A stretch of 64,000 nucleotides of DNA, taken from NCBI GenBank assembly GCA_046349635.1, contig JAXMBX010000015.1:30947-94946 (forward strand), in the 5' to 3' direction. Position 1 is the stretch's first letter; the number at the start of each line of letters is the position of its first letter. Shown here one piece after another: positions 55,107-64,000 of this stretch. Below the pieces are notes generated by a model. It was given only the letters and a program-made list of their open reading frames with translations, ran no database searches and was not told the DNA's origin. The translations under genes and the position numbers were made by a program. Source of the DNA: JAXMBX01 sp046349635 (lineage in GTDB: Bacteria > Planctomycetota > Planctomycetia > Planctomycetales > Planctomycetaceae).

Positions 55107-55601
55107 TCAGCCCGACTTCGTCCCGCCGAATTGGAAGGTTTTCTTCCCCAGCAACGGCAGGTTTGCCGTGACTTTTCCTTGAAAATGTTCCGCGTCGTTC
55201 AGCGAAATCAGGAGTTTTGCCTTCACGGAGACGGGGAAGGCATTCAACTGCACCCGCCCAGCCAGGTCTCCATTATGCTTGATCCGCCCCTGCCCGGAGA
55301 CATGTCCTATGTTTCCAACGTCGAAATCGATTCCCACACTCCTCCCGGATTGGGTGATCGTGGCGCCACTCTTCGTCAGCCCGGACAGGATCTCCCAGAC
55401 CCCTCCGAAATTCGGCAGCGAACCCGTGGCGTGGGATTCCAGCGCGGGGCTGGACGCGGGGGATACGCTCAACAGCACGCGTGCATCGAGCAGGTCCGGC
55501 CCTATCGCTGCGGGAATCGGGCACGCAGCCCGCCTGCGTCGCGAGGCTCCCACCGAATCCCAGCCTGCGATCCGGCACACTTTCCGCATCCAATCCTTCA
55601 T
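55107..55601 (-). CDS. LEPR-XLL-like exported beta-rich protein (copy 2)
   Basis: 164 aa from the ATG at 55601, the same length as the protein at 26156-26650. A basic head (SRRRRAACPIP) leads to DLLDARVLLSVSPAS, a LEPR-XLL-like box. A Ser/Pro linker follows, then a beta-rich domain that starts PNFGGVWEI and contains AEHFQGKVTANLP. These points line up with PNFAGNWYI and QHFTGTFSEV in copy 1. The start was chosen at the ATG with GGAG upstream; an earlier ATG adds 13 residues. Function unknown. Confidence 0.7.
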   Translation of the reverse strand: MKDWMRKVCRIAGWDSVGASRRRRAACPIPAAIGPDLLDARVLLSVSPASSPALESHATGSLPNFGGVWEILSGLTKSGATITQSGRSVGIDFDVGNIGHVSGQGRIKHNGDLAGRVQLNAFPVSVKAKLLISLNDAEHFQGKVTANLPLLGKKTFQFGGTKSG

Positions 55602-55680
55602 GTCAGCGCTCCGCTCCTTCAAATTCTGGAACGGGAGCATGCTAACAGAGTTAGAAACGCAGCGGCAATACCCTTCCCAA

Positions 55681-55875
55681 TTACTTCTGCAGAATCAGCT
55701 TTCCGTTGCGGGTCAGCCGCAGGCGGTAGATCTCGCTCCCATGCTCGATCAGCACCTCCCGCTCGCCATGCAGCAAGTCAGTAGATCTGATCCTGCGCAG
55801 ATCGGGGACAGAGGTCTCAATTTGACCCTCAGGAGAGGGAGCTGGGGCAGGTTCCACGGGCAAATCACTAACCAT
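55681..55875 (-). CDS. hemP: HemP-family small protein
   Basis: 64 aa. The C-terminal half, [20 protein letters not shown] followed by GKLILQK, is the HemP domain almost exactly; the N-terminal Pro/Ala/Glu-rich half is variable in the family. HemP proteins accompany haem or iron uptake systems and affect their expression, though the mechanism varies between bacteria. No receptor or TonB gene is visible beside it. It is upstream of, and in the same direction as, the LEPR-XLL-like copy 2. Confidence 0.88.
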   Translation of the reverse strand: MVSDLPVEPAPAPSPEGQIETSVPDLRRIRSTDLLHGEREVLIEHGSEIYRLRLTRNGKLILQK

Positions 55876-56197
55876 GACGAAGCGAACTCCGAGTCAATCT
55901 TCGGGACGAGCGACGAGTCATGCCCCTTCGGAGAATGTCCCGGGTTGGCGAAGCCATATTATTGAAACTGAGATTCAATGTCAACTCTTGGTGATGACTT
56001 TTTGTCCTTTCTGCTTTCCTGGCTTCTTTCCACCCAAAACTCTCCCTCGATGTACAAGTGGAATGTGATGCGATTCTCCCGCCCCCGGTTTACTCAGCCT
56101 GGAGATAGACCGCGCTCAAATAAAAACGGGGATCTGAACCGCAGTCCAGATCCCCGTCGAAGTCATCAATTCGTCCCGGCTTGCGCCAAAGACCGAT
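55876..56197. other. Intergenic region, 322 bases
   Basis: Holds the terminator at 56119-56157 and presumably the hemP promoter. No gene is supported. Confidence 0.5.
56119..56157 (-). terminator. Rho-independent terminator after the 741-aa secreted protein gene
   Basis: ACGGGGATCTG and CAGATCCCCGT make a perfect 11-base stem with a 10-base loop. On the minus strand it is followed by TTTTATTT. It lies 41 bases past the stop. Confidence 0.9.
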
Positions 56198-58423
56198 TTA
56201 GTTCAACGTAATACAGAGCCAGCCATCGATCGCCTTCACGGAAGTGACCGTGACTTTCTCTTCCTTGTCGTTCATCTTCTTGATCGTGGTTTCCTTGGAG
56301 GCCTTTTTCGTGCTGAAGGAAGATTCAAACTTCTTCCGCACGACACCGGACAGGATCACCTGCTCGGCACCCTTCGAGGCACCCAGTGCGGACACAGACA
56401 CGTCTCCGCGGGTAACGCTGATCTCCGTAGCTCCCACTTCCACGTTCAACGGAATGGAAACAATCTGCGGAGGAATGTCTTCCTTGCCGTCACGCTTGAA
56501 GCCGGCCCGGAACACCACTGTCACCTTGCCACCATCGATCTTGACCCGCAGCGGATCCTTCGCATCCAGAATCATCGCCTTGGGAGCGGAAGCATCGTTG
56601 TCGGCCGGGGTCGGAGCGCTCTTTTCGATCTTCACATCCCGGTCGAGCAGCTTGCTCAGCCGCTCCTGGACCAGGTTCCGGAGTTCGTCTTCGGTCATCG
56701 TCTTGCCCCCGATTCCGAGGCGGTCGATGCTGTTGTTGATCACGGATTCGTGCAGCATCAGCGTCATCCCTTCGCGGGCGATGATCGAACGGTGCGGCAC
56801 GTAGCCGCCCAGTTCACCGGCTTCCATCAGGCGAGACGCCACTTCCACGTAATCATCCGTCGTCTGGTAATCAACGACGTCCGGGTATTCACCCAGTTGC
56901 TTCAGGCGTTGCACGATCTTCGCGTCGAAGTCGTCCGTCGCCTTCTTGAACTTGTCGTCGACTTCACTGTTGAAGCGGGGTTCGACGCGGTCGCGGACCC
57001 GGCTGGCGGCGATTGCTTCCGTCTGCGGACGCAAGTTGCGAGCCCGTCCCAGCGCGGTGTCTTCACCGATCGCTCCGATGAAGGGGACATTGCCACCCTT
57101 CACTCGGGCATACGTCGGATTGTTGTAGGCGTTGACATTCGTTACGGCGGGAGAGGCCGAGAAGACCTTCCCGTCGAACTTCGCTTCCTTGCTGGAGGTA
57201 AAGGTGTGTGTCCCTTCCGTGTGAATCATCGCCCGGTCGGTGTATCCGTCCGTGCTGGAATTCACCGTGCCGGCGAGATTGATATTGAACCGCACCGCTC
57301 CCTGCGTCGGCAGGAAGTCAATGTTCCAGTCGGTATTCGTGACCTGGTTGCCGAACACGTCCGCTCCGCAGATGTAATCCCGGACTTCGCCGTTTTCGAC
57401 GCGGCGTTCCGAAATCATCCGGCTCACGAAACCTTCCGTTGCGGCGATTTCCATGTTGTAGCTGAAATAATTCGGACGCAACGCGGCGTCGATCTTCGCA
57501 CCGCCGTCGGCTGCCGCCGCACGCACGCCCTTCCACGCCTCGCGAACACCCTTCGCCGCCGTGCTCAGCCCTTCGGCCTCGTACAACTCCAGGTTCGTCA
57601 CCAGCGCGGTCAGTTGTTCACGCAACGCCTTGGGGTCCGCCGCATGGCTCGCCACAGCGACCGCGTTTGAGTATTGGGCCGTCGCCTTTTCCAGACGCAC
57701 GATCTCGGGCTTCTTCAGGAACGCTTTGACTTCCGGATCGGTGACATGGCGGTGGTCCCACTGCGGGACGACCGTCTGATGCGACACCTGAATGATTTTT
57801 CCTTCTTTGGCCTCACCCGCCGGGGAGGTTAGTTCTTTCAGATCCGTCAGTTGCAGGTAGCGGACCCAGATCTCGCCGTTCTTCATCGGAGCCAGCCACT
57901 TATCCGCGGCATCCGTGGCATCCGCCAATTCCTTGCGGGCGTTTTCCAGCACCTCGGCCTTGGCAGTCGCGGCGTTCTGGCCCAACGTGTCCAGAATTGC
58001 TTCAATGATCGCCAGGCGACGGGACAGCGCTCCGTGCGCACCGGCCAGCTGATCGTAAATTGAGACGTACGCGGGATCGTTCAAGCTCGTCTTAATCGTT
58101 CCCAGCCGCTTCTTCAACTTCTCCAGCAGGGCACGCTGACCGGAAACATCCAGACCTTCGCTGGCGTACAGTTTCGCCAGTTCGTCCAGCGTCTCATCGG
58201 ACCACTTCTTCCAGTTTCCCTGCAATGCACCGATCGCGTTTTCCAGTGGTTCCGGAATTTCCGCCGGCAGGATCCCTTTCAATCCGGCTGTATCCGCCAG
58301 GTTCTCCGCTGCCATTGCAGTCAGGGCGAGTACACAGACCAGTCCTCCAAATAGCGGGACCAGCCCCTTACGTTTCCATTCACCCCTTCCGGGGTTGACC
58401 TGCCGGCCTACCAGATACTTCAT
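56198..58423 (-). CDS. Large secreted protein of unknown function
   Basis: 741 aa from the ATG at 58423, which has CAGGAG at good distance. The signal peptide is about residues 16-39 (GLVPLFGGLVCVLALTAMA). Then come a helical region (about 40-280, with long E/K/A helices), a beta-rich middle (about 290-420: FSYNMEIAATEGFVSRMISE, AVRFNINLAGTVNSST), a helical part, and a C-terminal beta domain (DPLRVKIDGGKVTVVFRAG, AIDGWLCITLN). A stretch VPHRSIIAREGMTLMLHESVINNSIDRLG lies near 510-545. No named family is recognised, although the size and style suit planctomycete surface or periplasmic proteins. Confidence 0.75.
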   Translation of the reverse strand: MKYLVGRQVNPGRGEWKRKGLVPLFGGLVCVLALTAMAAENLADTAGLKGILPAEIPEPLENAIGALQGNWKKWSDETLDELAKLYASEGLDVSGQRALLEKLKKRLGTIKTSLNDPAYVSIYDQLAGAHGALSRRLAIIEAILDTLGQNAATAKAEVLENARKELADATDAADKWLAPMKNGEIWVRYLQLTDLKELTSPAGEAKEGKIIQVSHQTVVPQWDHRHVTDPEVKAFLKKPEIVRLEKATAQYSNAVAVASHAADPKALREQLTALVTNLELYEAEGLSTAAKGVREAWKGVRAAAADGGAKIDAALRPNYFSYNMEIAATEGFVSRMISERRVENGEVRDYICGADVFGNQVTNTDWNIDFLPTQGAVRFNINLAGTVNSSTDGYTDRAMIHTEGTHTFTSSKEAKFDGKVFSASPAVTNVNAYNNPTYARVKGGNVPFIGAIGEDTALGRARNLRPQTEAIAASRVRDRVEPRFNSEVDDKFKKATDDFDAKIVQRLKQLGEYPDVVDYQTTDDYVEVASRLMEAGELGGYVPHRSIIAREGMTLMLHESVINNSIDRLGIGGKTMTEDELRNLVQERLSKLLDRDVKIEKSAPTPADNDASAPKAMILDAKDPLRVKIDGGKVTVVFRAGFKRDGKEDIPPQIVSIPLNVEVGATEISVTRGDVSVSALGASKGAEQVILSGVVRKKFESSFSTKKASKETTIKKMNDKEEKVTVTSVKAIDGWLCITLN

Positions 58424-59001
58424 GCCTGGACTCCTGTGGCACTGAGAGATTGAGATGTCCTCACAGGCTTTCAATTCGGCGTTTTATGCGCGAGGCCAAA
58501 TGAGAAATTCAACGTCCCTGTTTAATGTGTAACTTGTGTTCAATCCCACCAATTTCGCGGTTGCGATCTCCGACTCTCCACATCTCCCAGACGTGGCAAT
58601 CGATATACTCGAAGGAACAGAGGGGGGTTGAATCCGCGTGAGTTTTCCGGAGACACACGGCTCTCGGGATCGGGCAAATTTTGCCGCTCCCCCCTCAATT
58701 GGCGCGGAGTCTAATGGATTTCAAATTCTGGATCAATCTGAGATCTCAGCCCCAAATTCCACATCAGTCTGACTCTTCCGAAGTGCCCCGTTTGTATACA
58801 TCGGGGGACTCTCCCGGATATGATTCTTATGTCGCTGTGGAAATGAAGACACCATCTGCGGGAACGTCGTCCTCGTCCTGATTCTTTCCAGATTCAGCGG
58901 CCTCCAGACTGGAAAATTGCTCAGCAACACCCCTTAACATTCTGTCGAACAACATCTTAGCACCACACCCTCGACCATCTACAACGGAGTCCCTGGTCGC
59001 C
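58424..59001. other. Divergent intergenic region, 578 bases
   Basis: Between the secreted protein and helicase genes. A possible promoter for the secreted protein on the minus strand is TTGAAT (58507-58512) with CATAAA (58483-58488), spacer 18. A few short open frames exist on both strands, but none has a ribosome-binding site plus credible protein, so I call no gene. Confidence 0.45.
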
Positions 59002-61320
59002 GTGAACGCTCCCCCTGACGTCACTCCTGCCCAATGGCAGGCGATTGATCACTTCGAAGGACCCCTTCTGGTCCTGGCGGGGCCAGGGTCCGGAAAAACC
59101 CGGGTCATTACCCGCCGGATCGCCCGCCTGATCGAAAAAGGGGTCTCCCCCCGAGAGATTCTGGCGATCACTTTTACAAATAAAGCGGCCAATGAAATGG
59201 CCGAACGAGTCGAGAAGCTCCTCCCCGGCACTCACGTCTGGGTCAGCACCTTTCACCGCTTCTGCGCCAAGCTCCTCCGCTGGCATGGTCAATCGGTCGG
59301 CCTTCAGCCCAACTTCACCATTCTCGATGCCTCCGACCAGCGGGCCATGCTCAAACTCGTCCTCGCAGACATGGACCAGGACATTTCCCATGTCCCCATC
59401 GGACAGGTCGCGTCCCGCATCAGCCGCGCTAAGAATCGCCTGCAAACTCCCGAGCACATACTCCAGCAGAGCGAGGAAGGATCAGGAACGTATCTCGACC
59501 GGTGCGTGGCGCACGCGTACCGGGCGTATCAGAAAGCACTTCTTGCCAGCAACGCCGTCGATTTCGACGACCTGCTGATGCACGTCGCGCTGATGCTGCA
59601 GGAACAAGAGGGTCTACGTCGCCAGTGGGACCGCCGGTTCCGTTTTACCCTGGTCGACGAATATCAGGACACCAATCTCGCGCAGTATCAGATCGTCCGC
59701 GCCCTCTCCGTCGATTATCCCAACCTCTGCGCAACGGGGGATCCCGATCAATCCATTTATGGTTGGCGCGGTGCGGAGCTCGATAACATCCTCCGTTTCG
59801 AACACGACTTTCCGGATCCCCGGATCGTCCGGCTGGAAGAAAATTTCCGCAGTACGAAGTCCATCCTTCAGGCCGCCGATCAACTCATCAAGCACAACGT
59901 CCACCGCAAGGCCAAGGATCTCCACACCGCAAATCCGCAGGGCCAGGCAGTCGAGCTGATCACCACTCAGGATGCCACCGAGGAGGCGGAGCAGATTGCC
60001 TCCATCATCCGTCAGGAAGTCCAGTCGAAAGGGCGTCCCTGGTCTGATTTTGCCGTGTTGTATCGCGTGAACGCCCTCTCCCGCCGCCTGGAAATCGCCG
60101 CCCTGCGGCAGCGCATTCCCTACCAGGTCGCGGCCGGTGTCGCGTTCTACGAACGGGCCGAAGTCAAGGATCTCCTCGCCTACCTCCGCCTCATTCACAA
60201 CCCCAGCGACCTTTCCGCCTTCCAGCGAGTTCTGGGAATGAGCGTCCAATGCTTTGGCAATAAGAAGAAGAAAATTCTGCAAGGCATCAGCAAGCAAAGC
60301 CAGACCCGCGTGATTCGCTGGGCAGAACGCCAGCAGATCACCCTGTCCGAAGCAGTCAAACAGGCCTCCATTATCCCGCAACTCTCCAAACAAGCGGTCC
60401 CCGCGCTCAAACGCTTCGGGCAGATGTGGGACGAACTCATCCAGGCGGACAATGGCAGCGTCGAGGGTCTGCTGCAGAAAATTGTCCACCGCACCCAATA
60501 CACCTCCGCCTGGGAACAAAGTCAGGTGGAACAGGACATGCAGCGGCTTGCGAACGTTGAGGAATTGATCGCTTCTGCACGGCATCACGATGAAACTCAT
60601 CCGGCCGAAGATTCACTGGCCGCCTTTCTGGAGGAATGCAGTCTCGTCGCCGATCTCGACAGCGTTGATACCCAGGCGGGGAAAGTGACGTTCATGACGT
60701 TGCACGCCGCGAAGGGACTGGAATTCCCCGTCGTCTTCGTGCTCGGAGTCGAACATAACCTCCTCCCTCACGAACGCTCCCTCAAATCCGACAACCCCCG
60801 CGAACTGGAAGAAGAGCGCCGTCTGCTTTTCGTAGGGATGACGCGTGCGAAACAGGAACTGTATCTCACATACACTAACTATCGGGATATGCACGGGCAG
60901 ACACTCCCCACCATCCCCAGTAGTTTCCTGGAAGAAATTTCCGTCCTGCAACCCCGGGAGGCCGCACCGCTCGAATCGCCGGATCTCGAAGTTCGCAGGC
61001 CGGACGTTCCCCGAGCTGAAATCTCACCCCGAACCCCCGCGGCGTCGACCGGCACTCCCGAATCTCTTAAAAGGATGCTCGGCGGGGTGAAATTGACCAC
61101 CGCTGCTGCACTCCTCCAAGGCAAGCACACCCCTGCGGAAATCCCGATCGGCTTTACCGTCGGCATGCGCGTCCGACACCCGCAGCAAGGGACTGGCTCC
61201 GTCGTCGAAATCCACGGCGCAGGGGGCAAATGGAAGACCATCGTCGTCGAGTTTGACTCCGGCGAACACGCCAGTTTTCTGGCTCAAAAGTGCCCTCTCC
61301 AGCCCATTGGAGCCGGTTAA
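59002..61320 (+). CDS. UvrD/PcrA-type superfamily 1 DNA helicase
   Basis: 772 aa, started at GTG. Helicase motifs in order: VLAGPGSGKTRVITRRIA (Walker A, about 24-41), ITFTNKAANEM (Ia), LVDEYQDTN (Walker B, about 217), GDPDQSIYGWRGA (III), VRLEENFRST (IV), VTFMTLHAAKGLEFPVVFVLG (V) and EERRLLFVGMTRAKQELYLTY (VI). The C-terminal GMRVRHPQQGTGSVVEI...VVEFDSG is the Tudor-like tail of PcrA that contacts RNA polymerase. The role is unwinding in repair and transcription-coupled events. Confidence 0.95.
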   Translation: MNAPPDVTPAQWQAIDHFEGPLLVLAGPGSGKTRVITRRIARLIEKGVSPREILAITFTNKAANEMAERVEKLLPGTHVWVSTFHRFCAKLLRWHGQSVGLQPNFTILDASDQRAMLKLVLADMDQDISHVPIGQVASRISRAKNRLQTPEHILQQSEEGSGTYLDRCVAHAYRAYQKALLASNAVDFDDLLMHVALMLQEQEGLRRQWDRRFRFTLVDEYQDTNLAQYQIVRALSVDYPNLCATGDPDQSIYGWRGAELDNILRFEHDFPDPRIVRLEENFRSTKSILQAADQLIKHNVHRKAKDLHTANPQGQAVELITTQDATEEAEQIASIIRQEVQSKGRPWSDFAVLYRVNALSRRLEIAALRQRIPYQVAAGVAFYERAEVKDLLAYLRLIHNPSDLSAFQRVLGMSVQCFGNKKKKILQGISKQSQTRVIRWAERQQITLSEAVKQASIIPQLSKQAVPALKRFGQMWDELIQADNGSVEGLLQKIVHRTQYTSAWEQSQVEQDMQRLANVEELIASARHHDETHPAEDSLAAFLEECSLVADLDSVDTQAGKVTFMTLHAAKGLEFPVVFVLGVEHNLLPHERSLKSDNPRELEEERRLLFVGMTRAKQELYLTYTNYRDMHGQTLPTIPSSFLEEISVLQPREAAPLESPDLEVRRPDVPRAEISPRTPAASTGTPESLKRMLGGVKLTTAAALLQGKHTPAEIPIGFTVGMRVRHPQQGTGSVVEIHGAGGKWKTIVVEFDSGEHASFLAQKCPLQPIGAG

Positions 61321-61537
61321 GCACCCCTCTTCAAAAATCATAAGGCGATACTAAATAATCGCTTAAGACAAAACAAAAACACCTGACAACACAAAGTTGA
61401 CATTGAATCTCAGTCTCGATAACATTTGGTCAACTGGTCGCCAGCATGCCGCCCGCTACCGTCTCCGGGAGTCCTTCCCTCGCACGGTGCGAGCCCTCAA
61501 CCGACTCCCGCATTTCTTCTTTCCCCGGGAGTTGGCC

Positions 61538-62419
61538 ATGCCTCGATCCTCCACGCGACGCGCCTTCACGCTCATCGAGCTGCTCGTCGTCATCGCCATC
61601 ATCGGCGTCCTCATTTCTCTCCTCCTGCCCGCCGTCCAGCAGGCCCGCGAAGCTGCCCGCCGCACACAGTGCTGCAACAACCTGCACCAGTTGGCGCTCG
61701 CGATGCACAACTATCACGACGTCAACAAATGTCTCCCCTATGGCATCAATGCCAACCTCTACAGCCCCTTCGTCGCGACCCTGCCGCAACTGGACCAATC
61801 CAATCGCTTCATGAAGTACAACTTCAACCAGCCCTATTCCCATCCCGATAACACCGCCGTCATCAATCAGGAAGTTCCTGTCTTCACCTGTCCCACGATG
61901 TTTGTCCCCCGTGCGGTCCCCGATCTCCCCTGCAATGAGCCGGGCGCCATCGGCAGCTACGGTGTCAGCGGTGGTTCCACCGCTCGCTCGGAAGACGGTC
62001 CCTTTGCTCCCGAAGGAACCTGGACCCCCAACGCTTCGGGCCGCTCCAACTTCGCCAAGATCACCGACGGCCTCGCCAACACCATCATGATGGGGGAGTT
62101 CAACTACAGCCATAAGGACTATCTCTGGACCGGCGGCCCGGGAGGTTCCTGTCCCGCGAAGGCCGGACAAATCCGCTGGGGGAGCGCCCGCTGGGGGGGT
62201 GGTTATCCCGGTCTCGCCATCGGAGGCATGGGAGGCGTTTACAACGGCCAGTCCGGGAATATCACCACCGACCGAGAAACCTGGCACAGCGATCACACAG
62301 GGGGCGGACACTTCGCCCTCTGCGACGGATCCACACGCTTCATCAGCCAAAGTGTTGATGGCAATCTGCTCCGCGCCCTCGCCACCCGCTCCGGAGGAGA
62401 ACAACCCGGTGATTACTAA
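61538..62419 (+). CDS. DUF1559 domain protein with prepilin-type N-terminus
   Basis: 293 aa. The ATG at 61538 is preceded by GGGAG, and the upstream open frame lacks a start signal. The leader is [16 protein letters not shown] with an A/F junction in place of G/F, then [16 protein letters not shown]. The C-terminus has [21 protein letters not shown], the H...DG hallmark, so the whole domain is present. It is followed at 13 bases by a lipoprotein-like gene and a DUF4198-Kelch gene, a common planctomycete grouping. Confidence 0.92.
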   Translation: MPRSSTRRAFTLIELLVVIAIIGVLISLLLPAVQQAREAARRTQCCNNLHQLALAMHNYHDVNKCLPYGINANLYSPFVATLPQLDQSNRFMKYNFNQPYSHPDNTAVINQEVPVFTCPTMFVPRAVPDLPCNEPGAIGSYGVSGGSTARSEDGPFAPEGTWTPNASGRSNFAKITDGLANTIMMGEFNYSHKDYLWTGGPGGSCPAKAGQIRWGSARWGGGYPGLAIGGMGGVYNGQSGNITTDRETWHSDHTGGGHFALCDGSTRFISQSVDGNLLRALATRSGGEQPGDY

Positions 62420-62432
62420 TTCATTTCCACAA

Positions 62433-62906
62433 ATGAGGGGGGAACACAGCAACTCGTGGGGAAACCAGAATCCCCCTTCATTTCTCTTTCATTTGCTGCT
62501 GTCACTCGTGTACCTGAGCCTCCTCGCCTTTACCCCCGGCTGTGCCCGTAAGCCGGTGCCGAAGGTGACTCTCGTCCCCATCGAGGGAAAAGTCACACTG
62601 AACGGACAGCCGCTCGACAACGCCTTGATCCGCTTTCAGCCCCTGGACAAAACCCTCGGCCCTGCCGGAGTCTCCCCCGTCAAGCAAGGGACATACTCGC
62701 TCGATCAAAAACACGGAGTCCCCATTGGGGAACTCCGCGTCGAGATCAGTGACCTCCCGCCCGCCGATGGTGAACCACCCCCCGGAGAGCGCCTGGCACC
62801 CAAGCCTCCCGCGATCGTTCCGGAACGCTACCAGACAGATAGCCAACTCATTGTGAAGACCGTACCCGGGCCTAATAAACAAGATTTCAAACTCACCGCT
62901 CCCTGA
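62433..62906 (+). CDS. Lipoprotein-like secreted protein with carboxypeptidase-regulatory-like domain
   Basis: 157 aa from the ATG at 62433. The leader ends LVYLSLLAFTPGCARK, a lipobox-like site with a Cys after Gly, although Pro at -2 is not ideal. The mature part is a small beta-sandwich: VTLVPIEGKVTLNGQPLDNALIRFQPLD, then PIGELRVEISDLPP. This matches transthyretin-like/CarboxypepD-regulatory domains that follow DUF1559 genes in many planctomycetes. Function unknown. Confidence 0.8.
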   Translation: MRGEHSNSWGNQNPPSFLFHLLLSLVYLSLLAFTPGCARKPVPKVTLVPIEGKVTLNGQPLDNALIRFQPLDKTLGPAGVSPVKQGTYSLDQKHGVPIGELRVEISDLPPADGEPPPGERLAPKPPAIVPERYQTDSQLIVKTVPGPNKQDFKLTAP

Positions 62907-62925
62907 TTTTCACAAGGATTCGTTC

Positions 62926-64000
62926 ATGAAACGCTGTTCTTTCTTCCGTTCTCAACTTCGCAACTACGCACTCTGCGGATCGGTCCTGCTGACCTCCGCC
63001 TCGTCCGTGGTGCGGGCTCACTTCCTGTGGCTCACCCCCAGCAACACTTCCGGAAAAATCGCCGCTGCCGACGGTCACACCGTCCTGGCTCACTTCAGTG
63101 AATCACCCTCCGATCCGGAACCGGAGCTTGCAGCACGCATCGCCGATCTCAAGATCCGCCGTCCTCAGGATGACAAACCCCTGACCCTTAAGAAGGTTGA
63201 GGACGGCCTCCTCGTCGATCGCGACATGGAAGATACTCCCGTCGTGTTCGCCGAGCAGAACTTCGGCGTCATGTCTCGCGGCAAAGACACCTTCCGACTC
63301 CAGTATCACGCCAAAGCGCTCCTCAACCGCGACGCCACCAAATTGAACGCCATCCCCGAGACCTCCCCCCTCCTGTTCGATGCCTTCCCGAATGTTCAGG
63401 GGAGCGAAGTCACCGTCGAATGCCGCTGGAACGGTAAACCCCTCCCTAATGCGGAAGTTACGACCGTCATTGGTGACTCCGACAAGGCCGAGAAATCCAA
63501 GACCGATGACGCGGGCATCGTCCGCGTCAAAGGCCAGCCCAATCAACTCCTCGCCCTGCGGGTCAAGCACGTCGAACCGAAGTCGGGATCGATTGACGGG
63601 AAAGCCTACTCGGAAGTACGTCACTATCTGACTCTCACCTTCGTCGTCCCTGAAAATTCCACCGCCGCATCACCCGCTCCCGACAGCAAGCCAGCTGAAA
63701 CTGTCGCCAAGAAACCCGTGAAACTCGAAACCCCCTATCCCCAGATGGTGCAGGGTGTCACCAGCTTCGGGGCGGCGATTGTGGGTGACAAGCTGTACGT
63801 CTTCGGCGGGAACATCGGCAAAGCGCATGACTACTACGTCGGTGCGCAGGTCGGCACGTTCCGCGAATTGAGCCTTCAACCCAATTCCACCTGGAAGGAA
63901 CTCCCCTCATCCACGCCGCTACAGGGCGTCTCTCTCGTCCCCTACAAGGGCAAGCTTTACCGCGTCGGAGGCTTTGCCGCCCAGAATCCCAAGGGAAAGC
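62926..64000 (+). CDS. Secreted DUF4198-like protein with C-terminal Kelch repeats (3' partial)
   Basis: At least 358 codons, running off the window end. The signal peptide covers about residues 1-28 (CGSVLLTSASSVVRAH). Then comes a NikM/DUF4198-like domain: FLWLTPSNTSGKI, HTVLAHFSESPSDP and a beta-sandwich middle with VTVECRWNGKPLPNAEV and KTDDAGIVRVK. From about residue 270 start Kelch-type repeats, VGDKLYVFGGNIG and YKGKLYRVGGF. DUF4198 proteins are thought to bind metal or ligand outside the cell; the Kelch part suggests a propeller for binding. It follows the lipoprotein-like gene at 19 bases and looks like one operon with the DUF1559 gene. Confidence 0.82.
   Translation, partial: MKRCSFFRSQLRNYALCGSVLLTSASSVVRAHFLWLTPSNTSGKIAAADGHTVLAHFSESPSDPEPELAARIADLKIRRPQDDKPLTLKKVEDGLLVDRDMEDTPVVFAEQNFGVMSRGKDTFRLQYHAKALLNRDATKLNAIPETSPLLFDAFPNVQGSEVTVECRWNGKPLPNAEVTTVIGDSDKAEKSKTDDAGIVRVKGQPNQLLALRVKHVEPKSGSIDGKAYSEVRHYLTLTFVVPENSTAASPAPDSKPAETVAKKPVKLETPYPQMVQGVTSFGAAIVGDKLYVFGGNIGKAHDYYVGAQVGTFRELSLQPNSTWKELPSSTPLQGVSLVPYKGKLYRVGGFAAQNPKGK

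Noticed and set aside
58681..58930. Small open frames on both strands in the long gap before the helicase
   Set aside because: No ribosome-binding site and no protein-like pattern.
62199..62432. Extended N-terminus of the lipoprotein-like gene
   Set aside because: It would lie inside the 3' end of the DUF1559 gene in another frame; the leader begins at the ATG at 62433.
1..64000. CRISPR arrays, tRNA genes, insertion sequences or phage genes
   Set aside because: No regularly spaced repeats, cloverleaf-type sequence, transposase or terminal inverted repeats were seen on reading both strands.

Overview
The window reads as a chromosomal segment of a planctomycete (class Planctomycetia, probably the Planctomycetaceae or a close relative). 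This rests on marker families that are abundant or nearly restricted there: two DUF1559 pseudopilin-like proteins, a DUF1501 plus DUF1549/DUF1553 pair, a dehydrogenase-type propeller fused to HEAT repeats and a C-terminal CxxCH haem domain, two LEPR-XLL-like exported proteins, a Cys-type sulfatase, a PolB-like exonuclease and a Lys/Ala-tailed mini-protein. Genus cannot be judged from sequence alone. I saw no rRNA, tRNA, CRISPR array, insertion sequence, phage or conjugation gene.

Layout. 1-3414: the end of a type II secretion/type IV pilus-like operon (F protein, three prepilin-like proteins, DUF1559), joined by 4-base overlaps. 3558-7454: a secreted glycoside-hydrolase-like protein, facing a tandem pair of related membrane proteins. 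7530-13914 (minus): a four-gene operon of dehydrogenase/cytochrome, a 601-aa anchored protein and two amidohydrolases, one of which appears to have lost its metal ligands. 14100-24801: housekeeping and stress genes (pgi, hicBA, UPF0173 hydrolase, Rieske protein, HpcH/HpaI aldolase, CPBP protease, aminotransferase, anchored parvulin, coiled-coil zinc-ribbon protein). 24940-36338: acyltransferase, LEPR-XLL protein, sulfatase, DUF1501/DUF1549, membrane proteins, a badly frameshifted membrane gene, the Lys-rich mini-protein, GNAT and exonuclease. 36706-46941: an extreme Gly/His/Trp/Tyr-rich protein with a TPR-like tail, homoserine dehydrogenase, then a menaquinone (futalosine) cluster mqnA-mqnC followed by a NatA/NatB-type exporter whose permease is fused to a CPBP protease, and a deaminase that may be MqnX. 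46943-52635: serine hydrolase, GDPD phosphodiesterase and a tightly coupled amidase / Fe-ADH-like / PfkB-kinase operon. 52676-64000: a large zinc-ribbon membrane protein, a second LEPR-XLL-like protein, hemP, a 741-aa secreted protein, a PcrA/UvrD helicase, and a DUF1559 / lipoprotein / DUF4198-Kelch group that runs off the end.

Sequence quality matters here. Five genes are split by small frameshifts, at least two of them at short homopolymer runs, where a one-base correction restores the expected family sequence. I read most of these as base-call or assembly errors rather than biology. The multiply shifted gene near 34000 could instead be a decaying pseudogene.
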